Of a stretch of 64,000 bases of DNA, positions 54,525-64,000 are shown piece by piece (the first letter of the stretch is position 1; each line of letters opens with the position of its first letter). A model generated the notes under the pieces. That model searched no databases. It was not told the DNA's origin and saw nothing but the letters and a program-made list of their open reading frames with translations. Both the position numbers and the translations under genes were made by a program. This stretch comes from Theropithecus gelada (lineage: Eukaryota > Chordata > Mammalia > Primates > Cercopithecidae): the NCBI RefSeq assembly GCF_003255815.1, contig NC_037681.1, positions 82,899,578 to 82,963,577 of the forward strand, read 5' to 3'.

Positions 54525-54760
54525 AAGAGCTAGCTAGCTTTTATTAAGGGCTTACTCTGTCCAGTGCTGTTCTAAGCAGGTCACATACTGTATTAATTTA
54601 CTTAATCCTCACAACTACCCTCTGAGGTGGCAACTATTATTATCCCCATTTTGCAGATGAGGAAACAGAGCCCCAGGGAGGTCAGATAACATGCCCATAT
54701 AGCTAGAGAGTGGCAGAGCTGGGGGGAACCCTGGCGGTCTGGCTCTAGAGCCCATTTTAT
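54525..54760 (-). repeat. MIR, nearly complete core
   Basis: GGGCTTACTCTGTCCAGTGC, TTTACTTAATCCTCACAAC, ATTATTATCCCCATTTTGC, GATGAGGAAACAGAGCCCC and GCAGAGCTGGGGGGAACCC are the antisense MIR in order. Confidence 0.93.
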
Positions 54761-55614
54761 AGCAGTCACCTCTGCCCACCCTGGCCTGGCTAGGACTCAA
54801 GGCCAGAAACACACCATTCTCTGATCTCCTGCAGGGAAACAGAGCTGCCATTATCCCAGGAGGCAAGGCTGTCCCAAGAGCATAGACCAGTGGTAGGATT
54901 GGCTGCCAGCTTCTAGGTGTCGCCTCAAGGCTCCTTGTTGCTTCTATTATTATTCTAATAGTTCTGAGCTAGGCATGAGGTAATCTGAGCTTTTAGACCT
55001 TGGCCTTTTCGCTGAGGTTTGTTGTTAGGCTTCAGTTTTGTCATCTAAAACAGCACTGTCCTTCTAGAGTTGCTGTGAGGACAGGAGAGGAGTCTGCCAA
55101 GCACTTAGCAGGGGACTGGAGGGCAGAAAGCATTCAGTGATGGGGAGAAGAGGGAAGCTCACAGAGCCTCGGTCCACGTGGCTCAGCTCTGTGCTGGAGC
55201 TGCGATGCGGTCAAAAGACCATGAAACAAAACGTGATTTCAATATAACTCAAGTCTTTCACGTGTGTTTCTCACACACCAGTAAGTGAACATAGCCCTTC
55301 GGAAGACTGCACTTGATTCTCACGGTGGCCATGTGAGAGTCACAGTTCTTCTTGCACGTCCCCCTCCGTCTTCTCCCACACATAGCTCTCACTTGCTGCA
55401 GGGGCTCCCGGTCTGGCTCTCAGTTTCCATTTCCTCTGATTTTTATCTCACAGATGGCTGGCAGGGCGGGGATCCTTCCTTGGAGGGTGGGCTCCAGGAG
55501 GAACTGAGGAGAGGGTAACCAGGACCCTCATTAGGGACCACGGGGGTGGGAAAGGTTGGGAATTCGCCAGGCATTTTTATCCCATCACGCGAATCATTCT
55601 TTCTGGCAGAGGAG
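54761..55614. other. No recognised gene
   Basis: About 850 bases of unique-looking DNA. No diagnostic repeat and no frame over 83 codons. Confidence 0.45.
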
Positions 55615-55753
55615 AAGGTGCCGGTGTTAGTACCACCAACTGTGGCTTAAAATGACAGAAATCTATTCTCTTACAATTCTGGAGGTTAGAAGTCAGAAAT
55701 CAAGGTGGTGGCAGGGCCACACTCTCTCTAGAGCCTCCAGGAGAGGGTCCTTC

Positions 55754-56182
55754 TGAAAAAAGAAAAACTTCAGCTGAATTACATTTAAAGGAGTTTAACT
55801 GAGTTTGATTAAATGAACAATTTGTGAATCAGGCAGCCCCCAAATCACAGCAGATTCACGGAGACCCCAGTGCAGCCACATGGTGGAAGAAGATTTATAG
55901 ACAAAGGGAAATGATGTACAGAAATTGGAAATGAGGCACAGAATGGCCGGATTGGTTATAGCTCAGTGTTTGTCTTATTTGAATGTAGTTTGAACACTAA
56001 GCAAAGTATGAATGGTTGAAGTATAGCCTGTGGGATTGGCCAAGACTTAGTTATTGTTACAGGTGCATACTCCTAAGTTAGGTTTTCAATTTTGTCTGAC
56101 TATTAAGCTAGGTTACAGTTTATCCACAAGGACTCAAATATAGAAGTATAGAGTCCTTCTCAGGACATAGTTTGCTTTAACA
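55754..56182 (-). repeat. Class I-like ERV solitary LTR (family B), copy 1
   Basis: Plus strand reads TGAAAAAAGAAAAACTTCAG to AGTTTGCTTTAACA, so the sense LTR starts TGTTAAAGCAAAC and ends near CTTTTTTCA. The sense AGTTAAACTCCTTTAAATG lies near the 3' end. A 4-bp duplication CTTC (55750-55753, 56183-56186) fits the gammaretrovirus-like ERV class. Confidence 0.82.
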
Positions 56183-56275
56183 CTTCCTTGCCTCTTCTCA
56201 GCTTCTTATCATTTCTGGCATTCCTTGGTGTTTCTTGCCTTGTAGACCCATCATATTCATCTCTACCTCCATCTT

Positions 56276-56566
56276 TTTTTTTTTTTTTTTTTTGAGACAG
56301 AGTCTCGCGCTGGAGCGCAGTGACCGGATCTCGGCTCACTGCAAGCTCCGCCTCCCGGGTTTACGCCATTCTCCTGCCTCCGCCTCCCGAGTAGCTGGGA
56401 CTACAGGCGCCCGCCACCTCACAGGGCTAGTTTTTTTGTATTTTTTTTAGTAGAGACGGGGTTTCACCGTGTTAGCCAGGATGGTCTCGATCTCCTGACC
56501 TCGTGATCCGCCCGTCTTGGCCTCCCAAAGTGCTGTGATTACAGGCTTGAGCCACCACGCCTGGCG
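56276..56566 (-). repeat. AluY of Old World monkey type
   Basis: T run and GAGACAGAGTCTCGCGCTGG (about 15 bases lost), GTGACCGGATCTCGGCTC and GGCTTGAGCC, ending CACCACGCCTGGC. TCTACCTCCATCTT is duplicated at 56262-56275 and 56567-56580. Confidence 0.96.
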
Positions 56567-57089
56567 TCTACCTCCATCTTTATGAGGTCTTTTCCCTGTG
56601 TATTTGTGTCCAAACTTTCCTCTTCTTATAGGGACATCAGTCATTGGATTAGGGACCACTGTAGTTGAGTATGACTTTATCCTAACTTGATTACATCTGC
56701 AAAGACTCCATTCCCAAATAAGGCCACATTCACAGGTTTGGGGGCCAGGATATACTCTTTTGGGGAACATAATTCAACCCAGGCTGTAACAGTGTCATAT
56801 TATTCAGATAAATTCTGAGCTAGCCCATTCCCCGTCTAACATCTCCAAACCTGGTTCCCTTAAACCGTTGAGCTTGTCTGCAACTCTTATCCAAATGAAG
56901 CTGTGAGGAGAGCTGCCCTGCTGACCAATGGCAGGGCCTCCCTTCTGGCTCCAGGCTCTGCACTGAAGTGCAGTGGCCCAACCAGATACTTGCCCAATGC
57001 CGTGGGGGAAGCCAAGGAGGGCATAGCCAGTAGGAAATATATTCTCCCGAAGTGATCACTTTTCAGTTTTTTAAAAAAAGGTAATTAAG

Positions 57090-57396
57090 GGCCGGGCGCG
57101 GTAGCTCACGCCTGTAATCCCAGCACTTTGGGAGGCCGAGGCAGGCGGATCACAAGGTCAGAAGATTGAGACCATCCTGGCGAACACGGTGAAACCCCGT
57201 CTCTATTTTAAAAAATATGAAAAAATTAGCCGGGCACGGTCGCAGGCGCCAGTAGTCCCAGCTATTCGGGAGGCTGAGGCAGGAGAATGGCGTGAACCCG
57301 GGAGGCGGAAGTTGCAGTGAGCCGAGATTGCATCACTGCACTCCAGCCTGGGCAACAGAGCAAGACTCTGTCTCAAAAAAAAAAAAAAAAAAAAAA
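57090..57396 (+). repeat. AluY-like, full length
   Basis: GGCCGGGCGCGGTAGCTCACG to a 22-base A-tail. The long pure tail and few changes suggest a younger copy. Confidence 0.95.
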
Positions 57397-57671
57397 GGCA
57401 GTTGATATGTTTTAACGGTATATGTCAACTTAATGTTTTATTAAGATTATGAGGGAAATTTTTTCTTCTATGAAGAATCAATGTGAAGTTATTGTTAAAA
57501 TATCAATCGCTATGTCATATTAGGAGATAAAAGAGGAACTATTCAACAACTGAAGCTAGGAAAACATCCATATGGAGAAGAATGAAACTGGGCAATGTCA
57601 AAGCATGTCTTCCTTGTTTATCTTGGTAGAAAAGATAGAGGACTGTCTTTCTTGGAATAAAGAAGGGAAGA

Positions 57672-57964
57672 GGCCAGGCATGGTGGCTCACACCTGTAAT
57701 TCTAACATTCTTGGAGGCCAAGGCGGAAGGATCACTTGAGGCCAGGAGTCTGAGACAAGTCTGGGCAACAAAGCAGACCCCCTCTCTCCAAAAAAAAATG
57801 TTTTAAATTGGCTGGGCATGGTGGCATGTGCCTGTAGTCCCAGCTACTCAGGAGACAGGAGGATTGCTTGAGCCCAAAAGTTCCAGGCTGCAGTGAGCTA
57901 TGATTGAGCCACTGCACTGAAGCCTGAGTAAGAGAACAAGACCTGTCACTAAAAAAAATTTAAA
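57672..57964 (+). repeat. Alu, full length
   Basis: GGCCAGGCATGGTGGCTCAC to CACTAAAAAAAATT, with AAAGAAGGGAAGA and AAAGAAAGGAAGAA flanking. Confidence 0.94.
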
Positions 57965-58089
57965 AAGAAAGGAAGAATTCTTAAATTAGGTACAAAAAAG
58001 TACCAACCAAAAAGAGAACAGATGTATACATTATATTATTATTATTGACTATATTAACTATATTATAAAATTGAATATTCACATTCTCT

Positions 58090-58341
58090 ATGACTCAGTG
58101 TGTGCATCAGGATGTATATATTGGAATACCCTTAGGAGCTCTGTAGATATCAGCAAAAACAAACAAAAACAAACCAGAAACATCCCAGATGTCCACTGAC
58201 AGGTAAATGAATAAACAAATTGATATATTCACACTGTAGAATATTACACAATTAAAGCCATGAACTACAACTACATGCAACACTGTTCTTACAATGTAAT
58301 TATATATAAACTACCTACAACATAATACCTTTCTATCAAGT
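58090..58341 (+). repeat. L1M fragment
   Basis: CCCAGATGTCCACTGACAGG, TAAATGAATAAACAAATTG and ACACTGTAGAATATTACAC are sense L1 near the ORF2 end. Confidence 0.85.
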
Positions 58342-58646
58342 GTTCTTCATTTATTTATTTTTGAGGCAGGGTCTCACTCTGTCACCCAGGCTGGAGTGAA
58401 GTGGTACAACCTTGGCTCACTGCAACCTCCACCTCCCTGGCTCAAGGGATCCTCCTGCCTCAGCCTTCTGAGTAGCTGGGACAGCAGGCACATGCCACCA
58501 TGCCTGGCTAATTTTTGTATTTTTTTTGTAGAGATGGGGTCTCACCATGTTGCCCAGGCTGTTCTCTAACTCCTGGGCTCAAGCAATCTTCCCACCTTGG
58601 CGCCCAAAAGTGCTGGAATTATAGGTGTGAGCCTCTGTGGCTGGCC
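58342..58646 (-). repeat. Alu, full length
   Basis: A (TTTA)n tail and TTGAGGCAGGGTCTCACTC to CCTCTGTGGCTGGCC. TTCTATCAAGT occurs at 58331 and 58647. Confidence 0.95.
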
Positions 58647-58847
58647 TTCTATCAAGTTTGAAAACAACTAAAACTAAACATTTATTAAGCATTACATTAA
58701 TCAAATATAATTTAACATTAATTCAAGATTAATTAAGGATAACACTTATTTAACTACTTTTTAAAGGAAGAAAATTATTAGGACAAAATGGAAGTAAAGG
58801 GGTAAAGGGAAGCACACAGGCAAATGTAAGTTATTGTTGATATTTTA

Positions 58848-58967
58848 GGCCAGGTGCAGTGGCTCATGCCTGCAATCCCAGCATTTGGGAGGCCAAGGCT
58901 GGTAGATTACTTGAGCCCAGGATTTTGAGACCAGCCCAGGCAACATAGAGGAGAACCCTCCTTTGCA
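58848..58967 (+). repeat. Alu left-arm fragment
   Basis: GGCCAGGTGCAGTGGCTCATG to CCAGGCAACATAGAGGAG. It stops after one arm without a clear tail. Confidence 0.87.
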
Positions 58968-59339
58968 GAAAAGGATTAGTGTCCAGCTAGCAGAGAAACA
59001 CTTGGCCAGGTACTTAACAGGTACTTAACAGGTTCTCCCTGATGTTAGTGGAAGCTCTCCCCAACACACATGCCCACTCAGCCAGAGGAGAAGGCAGCAG
59101 GAAGGAGGCCCCCTGAGTATTGTGACTACAGAGATAGCCTGCCCCTGCAACCACACCCACACACTGAGGTTTCACCAGGGCGTAGGGGAGTGGTGGTTAA
59201 AAGACAAGAGAACAGGCAGATATTATTATCTCCAAGTGTTGCTCCAAAATAAGAGCTCTGACGTGAGGTCCCATTTCCATCTGTCCCCTACCCCATTCTA
59301 CTCCCAGGTATAAGTTGCTTACCAAGATGAATAATGAGG
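58968..59339. other. No recognised feature
   Basis: About 370 bases of GC-intermediate DNA. AGGTACTTAAC is tandemly doubled near 59009-59031. Confidence 0.45.
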
Positions 59340-59540
59340 GTTCTTTGCAGCTGGTAAAATACTTTTTTAAAACATCGTCACATTTGGTCCTCCTTAAAAA
59401 ACCCGGTGGGGGTGGTTATCATGGTTACCTTTATTTTGCTAGAAGAAAAAACCGAGGCTTGGAGAGGCTCAGTGACTTGTCTAAGGTCATAGACTTGGAG
59501 GCAGAGCTGAGAGGAAGGTTTCTGACTCCCTCTTATGCCA
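59340..59540 (-). repeat. MIR fragment
   Basis: GTCACATTTGGTCCTCCTT, GAAAAAACCGAGGCTTGGAG and GTGACTTGTCTAAGGTCATAG are antisense MIR. The 148-codon plus-strand frame at 59315-59761 starts in it. Confidence 0.8.
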
Positions 59541-60540
59541 TGTTCCTAGAGGGCGTGCTCAAAAACATGCTGTCTCAGAAGGAAGCAGCCACTACCCAAA
59601 AGCAGAATGAGAGGAAAGGAACAAGGGCCACGTCTGGTCCTCACCAGCCAGTGGAGAAACGGTGGTATTGGAAGGAGATGTTTAGAGAGTGGCCCTCCTG
59701 TTACCTGATCCAAAGGCCAGGACTGAAGGAGCTATGTCCTAGAGCAGCAGAGCTCTGTTAATTTGTTGTCTGTGCCTTCTGTACAATATCCCTTGATGCC
59801 CCTAGATATGCTGCTTTCTCCAGTGAGTCTAGGGAAGGAACTCCGAGGGATCATTTCACTGTCATTAAACAAACAAACAAACAAACAAACAAACGTTTAA
59901 AAGGGATACTTCAAAGTTTGATGCTCTAGTTGTTTTTAATCAAGTAGAGATTGCTCATTGTAAAAGTAATTTGGGATAATATAGTCAAATAAAAAGTAGG
60001 AAAAAGAGTCACACCACCCAGGGATAATCACTTGTCCATCACCACCTTATCCCTGGCAGGGAATCTGCAGACAACATAGCACTGTTACCTCCCTTTGAGG
60101 CCTCAAATAAGTTCTAACAGAAAGAGGCTGTTTTTGCTTAGGATGTAGGAAGCTGCAGAATAAAGAACAGAACTCCCATCCAAACAGTGAGAAAAAGATA
60201 TGTAATCTACAAATCATACCTTTTCTTGAACCCGTCAGAGAGCTGAGGTCACAAGGCAATGAAATGAACTGAATTCCAAAGAGTAACTATCCAGCCTGAG
60301 AAGAAATAGGGAACAGGGGCTATTTTACCTTTGCTCAGGATTGGCTACATCATTTACAGATTTACAGGACCCAGTGAAAAATATGGGGAGCTTCTGAGCA
60401 CGGGGCACTGTGTGACTGCACAGCTCGGATACCATGAGGTGGGTCCTGTCTTTGGCAGAGAACAGAAGGAAGTGGCCACCATCAATGTTGGTAAAAAGGA
60501 AGGAACTCAAATGTTTTGGATTCCCGAAGGCTGAGTATAG
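59541..60540. other. No gene assigned; (CAAA)n at 59869-59894
   Basis: 1 kb of unique-looking DNA with a run of about seven ACAA units. A chance frame continues from the MIR into it. Confidence 0.4.
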
Positions 60541-60552
60541 ACTAACATATCA

Positions 60553-60554
60553 AT

Positions 60555-60597
<43 letters not shown>
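60553..60597. repeat. (TTTA)n tetranucleotide repeat
   Basis: Eleven TTTA units form the expanded A-tail (antisense) of the Alu that follows. Confidence 0.95.
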
Positions 60598-61038
60598 TGA
60601 GACGGAGTCTTGCTCTGTCACCCAGGCTGGAGTGCAGTGGTGCAATCTTGGCTCACTGCAACCTCCTCCTCCCAGGTTCAAGTGATTCTCATGCCTCAGC
60701 CTCCCAAGTAGCTGGGATTACAAGTGTGTACCACCATGCCTGACTAATTTTTTTTTTTAGATGGAGTCTCACTCTGTCACCCAGGCTAGAGTGCAGTGGC
60801 ACGATCTCAGCTTACTGCAACCTCTGCCTCCCCAGTTCAAGCGATTCTCCTGCCTCAGCCTCCCAAGTAACTGGCATTACAGGCCTGTGCCACCATGCCT
60901 GGCTGATTTTTGTATTTTTAGTAGAGACGGGGTTTCGCTCTGTTGGCCAGGCTGGTCTCAAACTCCTGACCTCAAGTGATCTGCCTGCGTCAGCCTCCCA
61001 AGATGCTGGGATTACAGGTGTGAGCCACTGTACCCGGA
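60598..61038 (-). repeat. Three-monomer Alu structure
   Basis: A right monomer (60598-60748, GAGACGGAGTCTTGCTCTGT to ATGCCTGACTAATTTTT) is followed by a complete dimeric Alu (60749-61038, TAGATGGAGTCTCACTCTG to CACTGTACCCGGA). In the sense direction this is left-right-right. No leftover left arm of a host Alu is seen after 61038. Confidence 0.9.
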
Positions 61039-61489
61039 GTGTATCAGTCTAGAATGACTGGGAGCCCCAGACAGAAGGGGAGTTTGTCACTACAAGCCCT
61101 TTTCCATGGGCCTTCACTAGCTGCTCACAAGAAAGAATGGGGATAGGGCAAGAGCCCCATGCTTGATGGTGCAGGCATTCAAGATGATGCAGGCAGCCCT
61201 ACACCAGGGTGTAGCCAAGAAGTGGATGGGGACTCACTTCCAAAGACTCCACTTTCATCAAATAAAAGCATCAAACTAGAAGAATGGCAGCAAACACTTT
61301 CCACCCCAGAGCCACAGGTGTAGAAGCAGAGTCTGGCTGCCTTTGGGAAACAGTAGGAAACTCTCATTCTACATTGGCGAGGGCAAAGATCCACTGCTTC
61401 TGGGATAAGAGTCAAAGCAAAAGCCAACTTCCCCTGGGAAAACAGGGGTAGGAAAACCTTCTGGACCTAGGACTCTGCACCAATATACA
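61039..61489. other. No recognised feature
   Basis: About 450 bases, unique-looking. An 82-codon minus-strand frame has no support. Confidence 0.45.
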
Positions 61490-61604
61490 GTGGAGACGTG
61501 TGCTATGTTGCTCAGGCTGGTCTTGAACTCCTGGCCTCAAGCAATCCTCACACCTCAGCCTCCCAAAGTGCTGGAATTATAGGCATGAACCACGATGCCT
61601 GGCC
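61490..61604 (-). repeat. Alu left-arm fragment
   Basis: GCTATGTTGCTCAGGCTGGTC to CACGATGCCTGGCC, one worn arm. Confidence 0.88.
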
Positions 61605-61946
61605 GGAGGGGCTCTTTTACACCCAAGACCCAGCACAGATTCCAGGAAGATAATGATACAGTCTACCTCCTGAGCATTTAAGAAGCCTTAACTGTAGCAT
61701 CAAAACATTTTTCCTGGAACTAAAAACATGATTTTCTGATTAAAAACTCAGTAGATGTATTCAAAGAGCTCATGGGCAAAGTGGTGATAAAAGAAAAACT
61801 TCAGCCGAATTAAATTTAAAGGAGTTTAATTAGGCAAGGAACAATTTGTAAATCAGGCAGCCCCCAGAATCACAGCTGATTCACAGAGACCCCCGGGGTG
61901 CCTCGTGGTCAGAACAAATTTTTAGACAAAAAACGTAAAGTGAAGA

Positions 61947-62261
61947 GGCCGGGCGCCGTGGCTCACACCTGTAATCCCAGCCCTTTGGGAGGCCGAGGTG
62001 GGTGGATCACGAGGTCAGGAGATCCAGACCATCCTGGCTAACACGGTGAAACTCCGTCTCTACTAAAGATAAAAAAAATTAGCCGGGCATGGTGGCAGGC
62101 GCCTGTAGTCCCATCCCAGCCACTAGGGAGGCTGAGGCAGGAGAATGGTGTGAACCTGGGAGGCAGAGTTTGCAGTGAGGCGAGATCATGCCACAGCACT
62201 CTAGCCTGGGTGAAAGAGCAAGGCTCCGTCTCAAAAATAAATAAATAAAATAAAATAAAAA
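61947..62261 (+). repeat. AluY-like inside the LTR
   Basis: GGCCGGGCGCCGTGGCTCAC to an (AAAT)n tail, with GTAAAGTGA on both sides (61935 and 62265). Confidence 0.95.
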
Positions 62262-62354
62262 GGGTAAAGTGACATACAGGAATCAGAAGTGAGGTACAGA
62301 AACAGCGAGATTGGTTACAACTCTGTGTTTGCCTTATTTGAAGGTAGTTTGAAC

Positions 62355-62432
62355 ATTCAGCAGTCTATGAGTGGTTGAAGTATGACCAATGGGATTCAGT
62401 AGTCTATGAGTGGATGAAGTATGACCAATGGG
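62355..62432. repeat. 39-bp tandem duplication within the LTR
   Basis: ATTCAGCAGTCTATGAGTGG starts at 62355, and its copy ATTCAGTAGTCTATGAGTGG at 62394. The two 39-base units differ at two positions. Each includes CCAAT (in GACCAATGGG). The sister LTR at 55754 has one copy. Confidence 0.95.
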
Positions 62433-62699
62433 ATTGGCCAACACTCAGTTATTGTTACAGGGACATACTATTAAGTTAGGTTTTCAATTTTGTCTGACTA
62501 TTAAGCTAGGTTACAGTTCATCCACGAAGACTCAAATACAGGAGTACAGAGTCCTTCTGAGGCCATATTTAGTTTGCTTTAACAGTAGAAATATTAATTA
62601 GTAGCCTGGAAGATCAAATGGAAGAAAGTCTCAAATCATAGCACAGAACTACAAAAAGGTGAGGGAATATAATCACTATATTATTATCAAAACTTACAT

Positions 62700-62865
62700 A
62701 TATTAATATAGTTAATTTATACTAACACCTATGAGTTAGCTATTATTACTCACCCATGTCACAGCTGAGGAAACTGAGGCTCAGAGGGGTAAGGAACAAT
62801 CCCGGGATTGCACAGCTGGTGTTCAGACCCAGGTAGTCGGGCTTCTGTGACTGTGCTGTTAAGTG
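62700..62865 (-). repeat. MIR fragment
   Basis: GCTATTATTACTCACCCATG, GAGGAAACTGAGGCTCAGAG and GATTGCACAGCTGGTGTTCAG are antisense MIR. Confidence 0.87.
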
Positions 62866-62884
62866 CTGGTTTGTTGTTGTTTTA

Positions 62885-62995
62885 AATGTAACTTAATTTT
62901 ATTTTAAGTTTCAGGATACATGTGAAGGATGTGTAGATTTGTTACATAGGTAAACATGGGCCGTGGTGGTTTGCTGTGCTGTTGTTAATCACATA
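62885..62995 (-). repeat. L1 3'-end fragment
   Basis: TTATTTTAAGTTTCAGGATAC, GATTTGTTACATAGGTAAAC and GGTGGTTTGCTGTGCTG are the antisense L1 3' untranslated end. Confidence 0.85.
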
Positions 62996-63135
62996 TTTTT
63001 GCTTCTTAATGCCCATGCAATTTTGCCCTGATAAAAGACTTGCAGGATTGATCCAGGAGACCTAATTTAAGAAACAGAAATTCAAGAAGGAGAAAAGGAA
63101 TTGTTAAAGGAAGTAGAGGAATTAAATAAACGATG

Positions 63136-63280
63136 AAGTTGAGGTGGGAGGAACACCTGAGTCGGAGGTCAAGGCTGCAGTGAGCTGTGATCATGGCACT
63201 GCACTCCAGCTTGGGCAACAGAGTGAGACTCTGTCAAAACAAAGAAAGAGAGAGAGAGACAGAGAAAGAGAAAGAGAAAA
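63136..63280 (+). repeat. 5'-truncated Alu with GA-rich tail
   Basis: GAAGTTGAGGTGGGAGGAAC to AGTGAGACTCTGTCAAAAC, right arm only. The tail is a (GA)n/AAAGAG run to 63280. Confidence 0.88.
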
Positions 63281-63549
63281 TGCTGCTGTGATTAAAACAG
63301 ACTTGTGATTTAAAAGGGCTCATTGAATTCCAGCCTGGATTGAGAAAAAAGGCACACATGTAAAAATATCCTGTAAAAAGCCCTCAACTCCCAGGATAAA
63401 GAGAAATTTCTATAAGTTTCCAGGCAAAAAGAACAAATGACTTATAAAGGAGTATCAGACCTTCCTCAGGCTTTTCATCTACAACAATGGAAGCTAGAAG
63501 ATTGCAGAATAAAATCTAATGACAATGAGAGTAAAAAGACCTTGGAATA

Positions 63550-63715
63550 TTAGCCAGGTGTGATGGCGGGCACCTGTAGTCCCAGGTACTTGGGAGGCTG
63601 AGGCAGGAGGATCACTTGAACACGGCAGGCAGAGGTTGCAGTGAGATCAGGCCACTGCACTCCAGCCTGGTGACACAGCGAGACTCCGTCTCAAAAAAAA
63701 AAAAAAAAAAAAAAA
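63550..63715 (+). repeat. 5'-truncated Alu right half
   Basis: TAGCCAGGTGTGATGGCGGGC to a 23-base A-tail. GACCTTGG lies on both sides (63538 and 63719), so it was inserted already truncated. Confidence 0.92.
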
Positions 63716-63921
63716 GACGACCTTGGCCTAAGGATCTGGATCTGACACCCAGGCTGACAGGCCTTACCTATCAGGGTGAGAGAATGTTTTCTGTGGATAT
63801 GATATGGGTCAGAGAGTACTGCACCCACACACTCTACCTGGGGAATTTATTCAAGAAGAGCCTCCATCCAGGCAACACGTGAATCAATCCCAAAGGTAGT
63901 ATGTGCTTAAAAAATAATAAA
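63716..63921. other. No recognised feature
   Basis: About 200 bases of unique-looking DNA between two Alus, ending in an A-rich AAAAAATAATAAA. Confidence 0.45.
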
Positions 63922-64000
63922 GGCCGGGCGCAGTGGCAGTGGCTCACACTTGTAATCCTGTCACTTTGGGAGGCTGAGGTGGGTGGATTGCCTGAGTTCA
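63922..64000 (+). repeat. Alu 5' part, cut by the window edge
   Basis: GGCCGGGCGCAGTGGCAGTGG. GGCAGT is a small 6-base duplication within the usual CGCAGTGGCTCAC. It continues past the window. Confidence 0.95.

Larger units (their letters stand above)
55615..56792 (-). repeat. MLT1-type LTR, split twice
   Basis: Three pieces join: 55615-55753 (TGTGGCTTAAAATGACAG, TTACAATTCTGGAGGTTAG), 56183-56275 (CTTCCTTGCCTCTTCTC) and 56581-56792 (TTGATTACATCTGCAAAG, AAATAAGGCCACATTCACAGG, then GGCTGTAACA, the LTR start). This is the antisense MLT1 sequence in order. It is the oldest layer of the nest. Confidence 0.85.
61785..62584 (-). repeat. ERV solitary LTR (family B), copy 2, with Alu
   Basis: TGATAAAAGAAAAACTTCAGC to AGTTTGCTTTAACA, collinear and in the same direction as 55754-56182. 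GTGG and GTAG are the possible 4-bp target copies. It contains an Alu (61947-62261) and a 39-bp tandem duplication (62355-62432). Confidence 0.82.

Noticed and set aside
59315..59761. 148-codon plus-strand frame
   Set aside because: It begins in an antisense MIR and continues into unremarkable sequence. No support beyond length.
55754..62584. The two family B LTRs as the ends of one provirus
   Set aside because: Nothing between them looks retroviral, and each has its own apparent short target duplication (CTTC; GTGG/GTAG).
1..64000. Regularly recurring direct repeats as a CRISPR-like array, or prokaryotic genes
   Set aside because: The recurring units are Alu monomers. Ribosome-binding sites, operons and dense coding are absent, and primate SINE/LINE/LTR content fills the window.

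Overview
This window is nuclear genomic DNA of an Old World monkey (macaque, baboon or guenon type). It is almost saturated with primate interspersed repeats. Several AluY copies (6758-7063, 17858-18156, 27461-27845, 34100-34393, 37932-38245, 56276-56566) carry base changes that, from memory of the cercopithecoid AluY lineage, separate it from human AluY. These are CCGGATCTCAGCTCACTG, a CACCTCGCCCGGCTAG core, CCGTCTCGG and GGCTTGAGCC. I cannot tell the genus.

No protein-coding exon could be recognised with confidence. Most open frames are Alu, L1 or LTR sequence read in an arbitrary frame. The window is best read as intergenic or deep intronic. The one recognisable RNA-gene relative is a full-length 7SL (SRP RNA) pseudogene on the minus strand at 6593-7193, split by an AluY.

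Layout. 1-6.6 kb: Alus in AT-rich DNA, with an MST-type LTR at 582-961 and a 67-bp tandem duplication. 6.6-9.4 kb: the split 7SL copy, an Alu-in-Alu nest and a MaLR-type LTR. 10-15 kb: a small DNA transposon, L1 pieces and a THE1-type LTR split by an Alu. 17-20 kb: Alus, an LTR-like element (family A, copy 1) and a minisatellite. 20.5-23 kb: a complete MaLR provirus with both LTRs and a 5-bp target-site duplication. 23-31 kb: Alus, L1 fragments, a MaLR LTR and a class I ERV LTR (minus) inserted in an L1. 32-36 kb: L2, MER5A, L1, a double Alu with a tetranucleotide repeat, and family A copy 2 interrupted by a plus-strand relative of the class I LTR. 36-37.8 kb: the GC-richer, repeat-poor island. 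37.8-48.5 kb: nested Alus, family A copy 3, an internally deleted Tigger1 and two unexplained open frames. 48.5-50.6 kb: repeat-poor DNA with a 280-bp inverted duplication (49174-49453 against 49827-50107) whose two arms carry related short reading frames. 50.6-55.6 kb: Alus and several MIRs. 55.6-56.8 kb: a three-layer nest (MLT1, class I LTR, AluY). 57-64 kb: Alus, a second copy of that LTR with an internal tandem duplication, L1 and MIR pieces.

Strand convention: for repeats, + means the element's sense strand is the given strand; Alus that begin with a poly-T run here are minus. Boundaries are read by eye and may be off by a few bases. Two ambiguous bases (n) occur, at 17453 and 27547; the second marks a stretch that looks like bad sequence. 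There are no genes to combine into a pathway. What the window mainly shows is a layered history of insertions.
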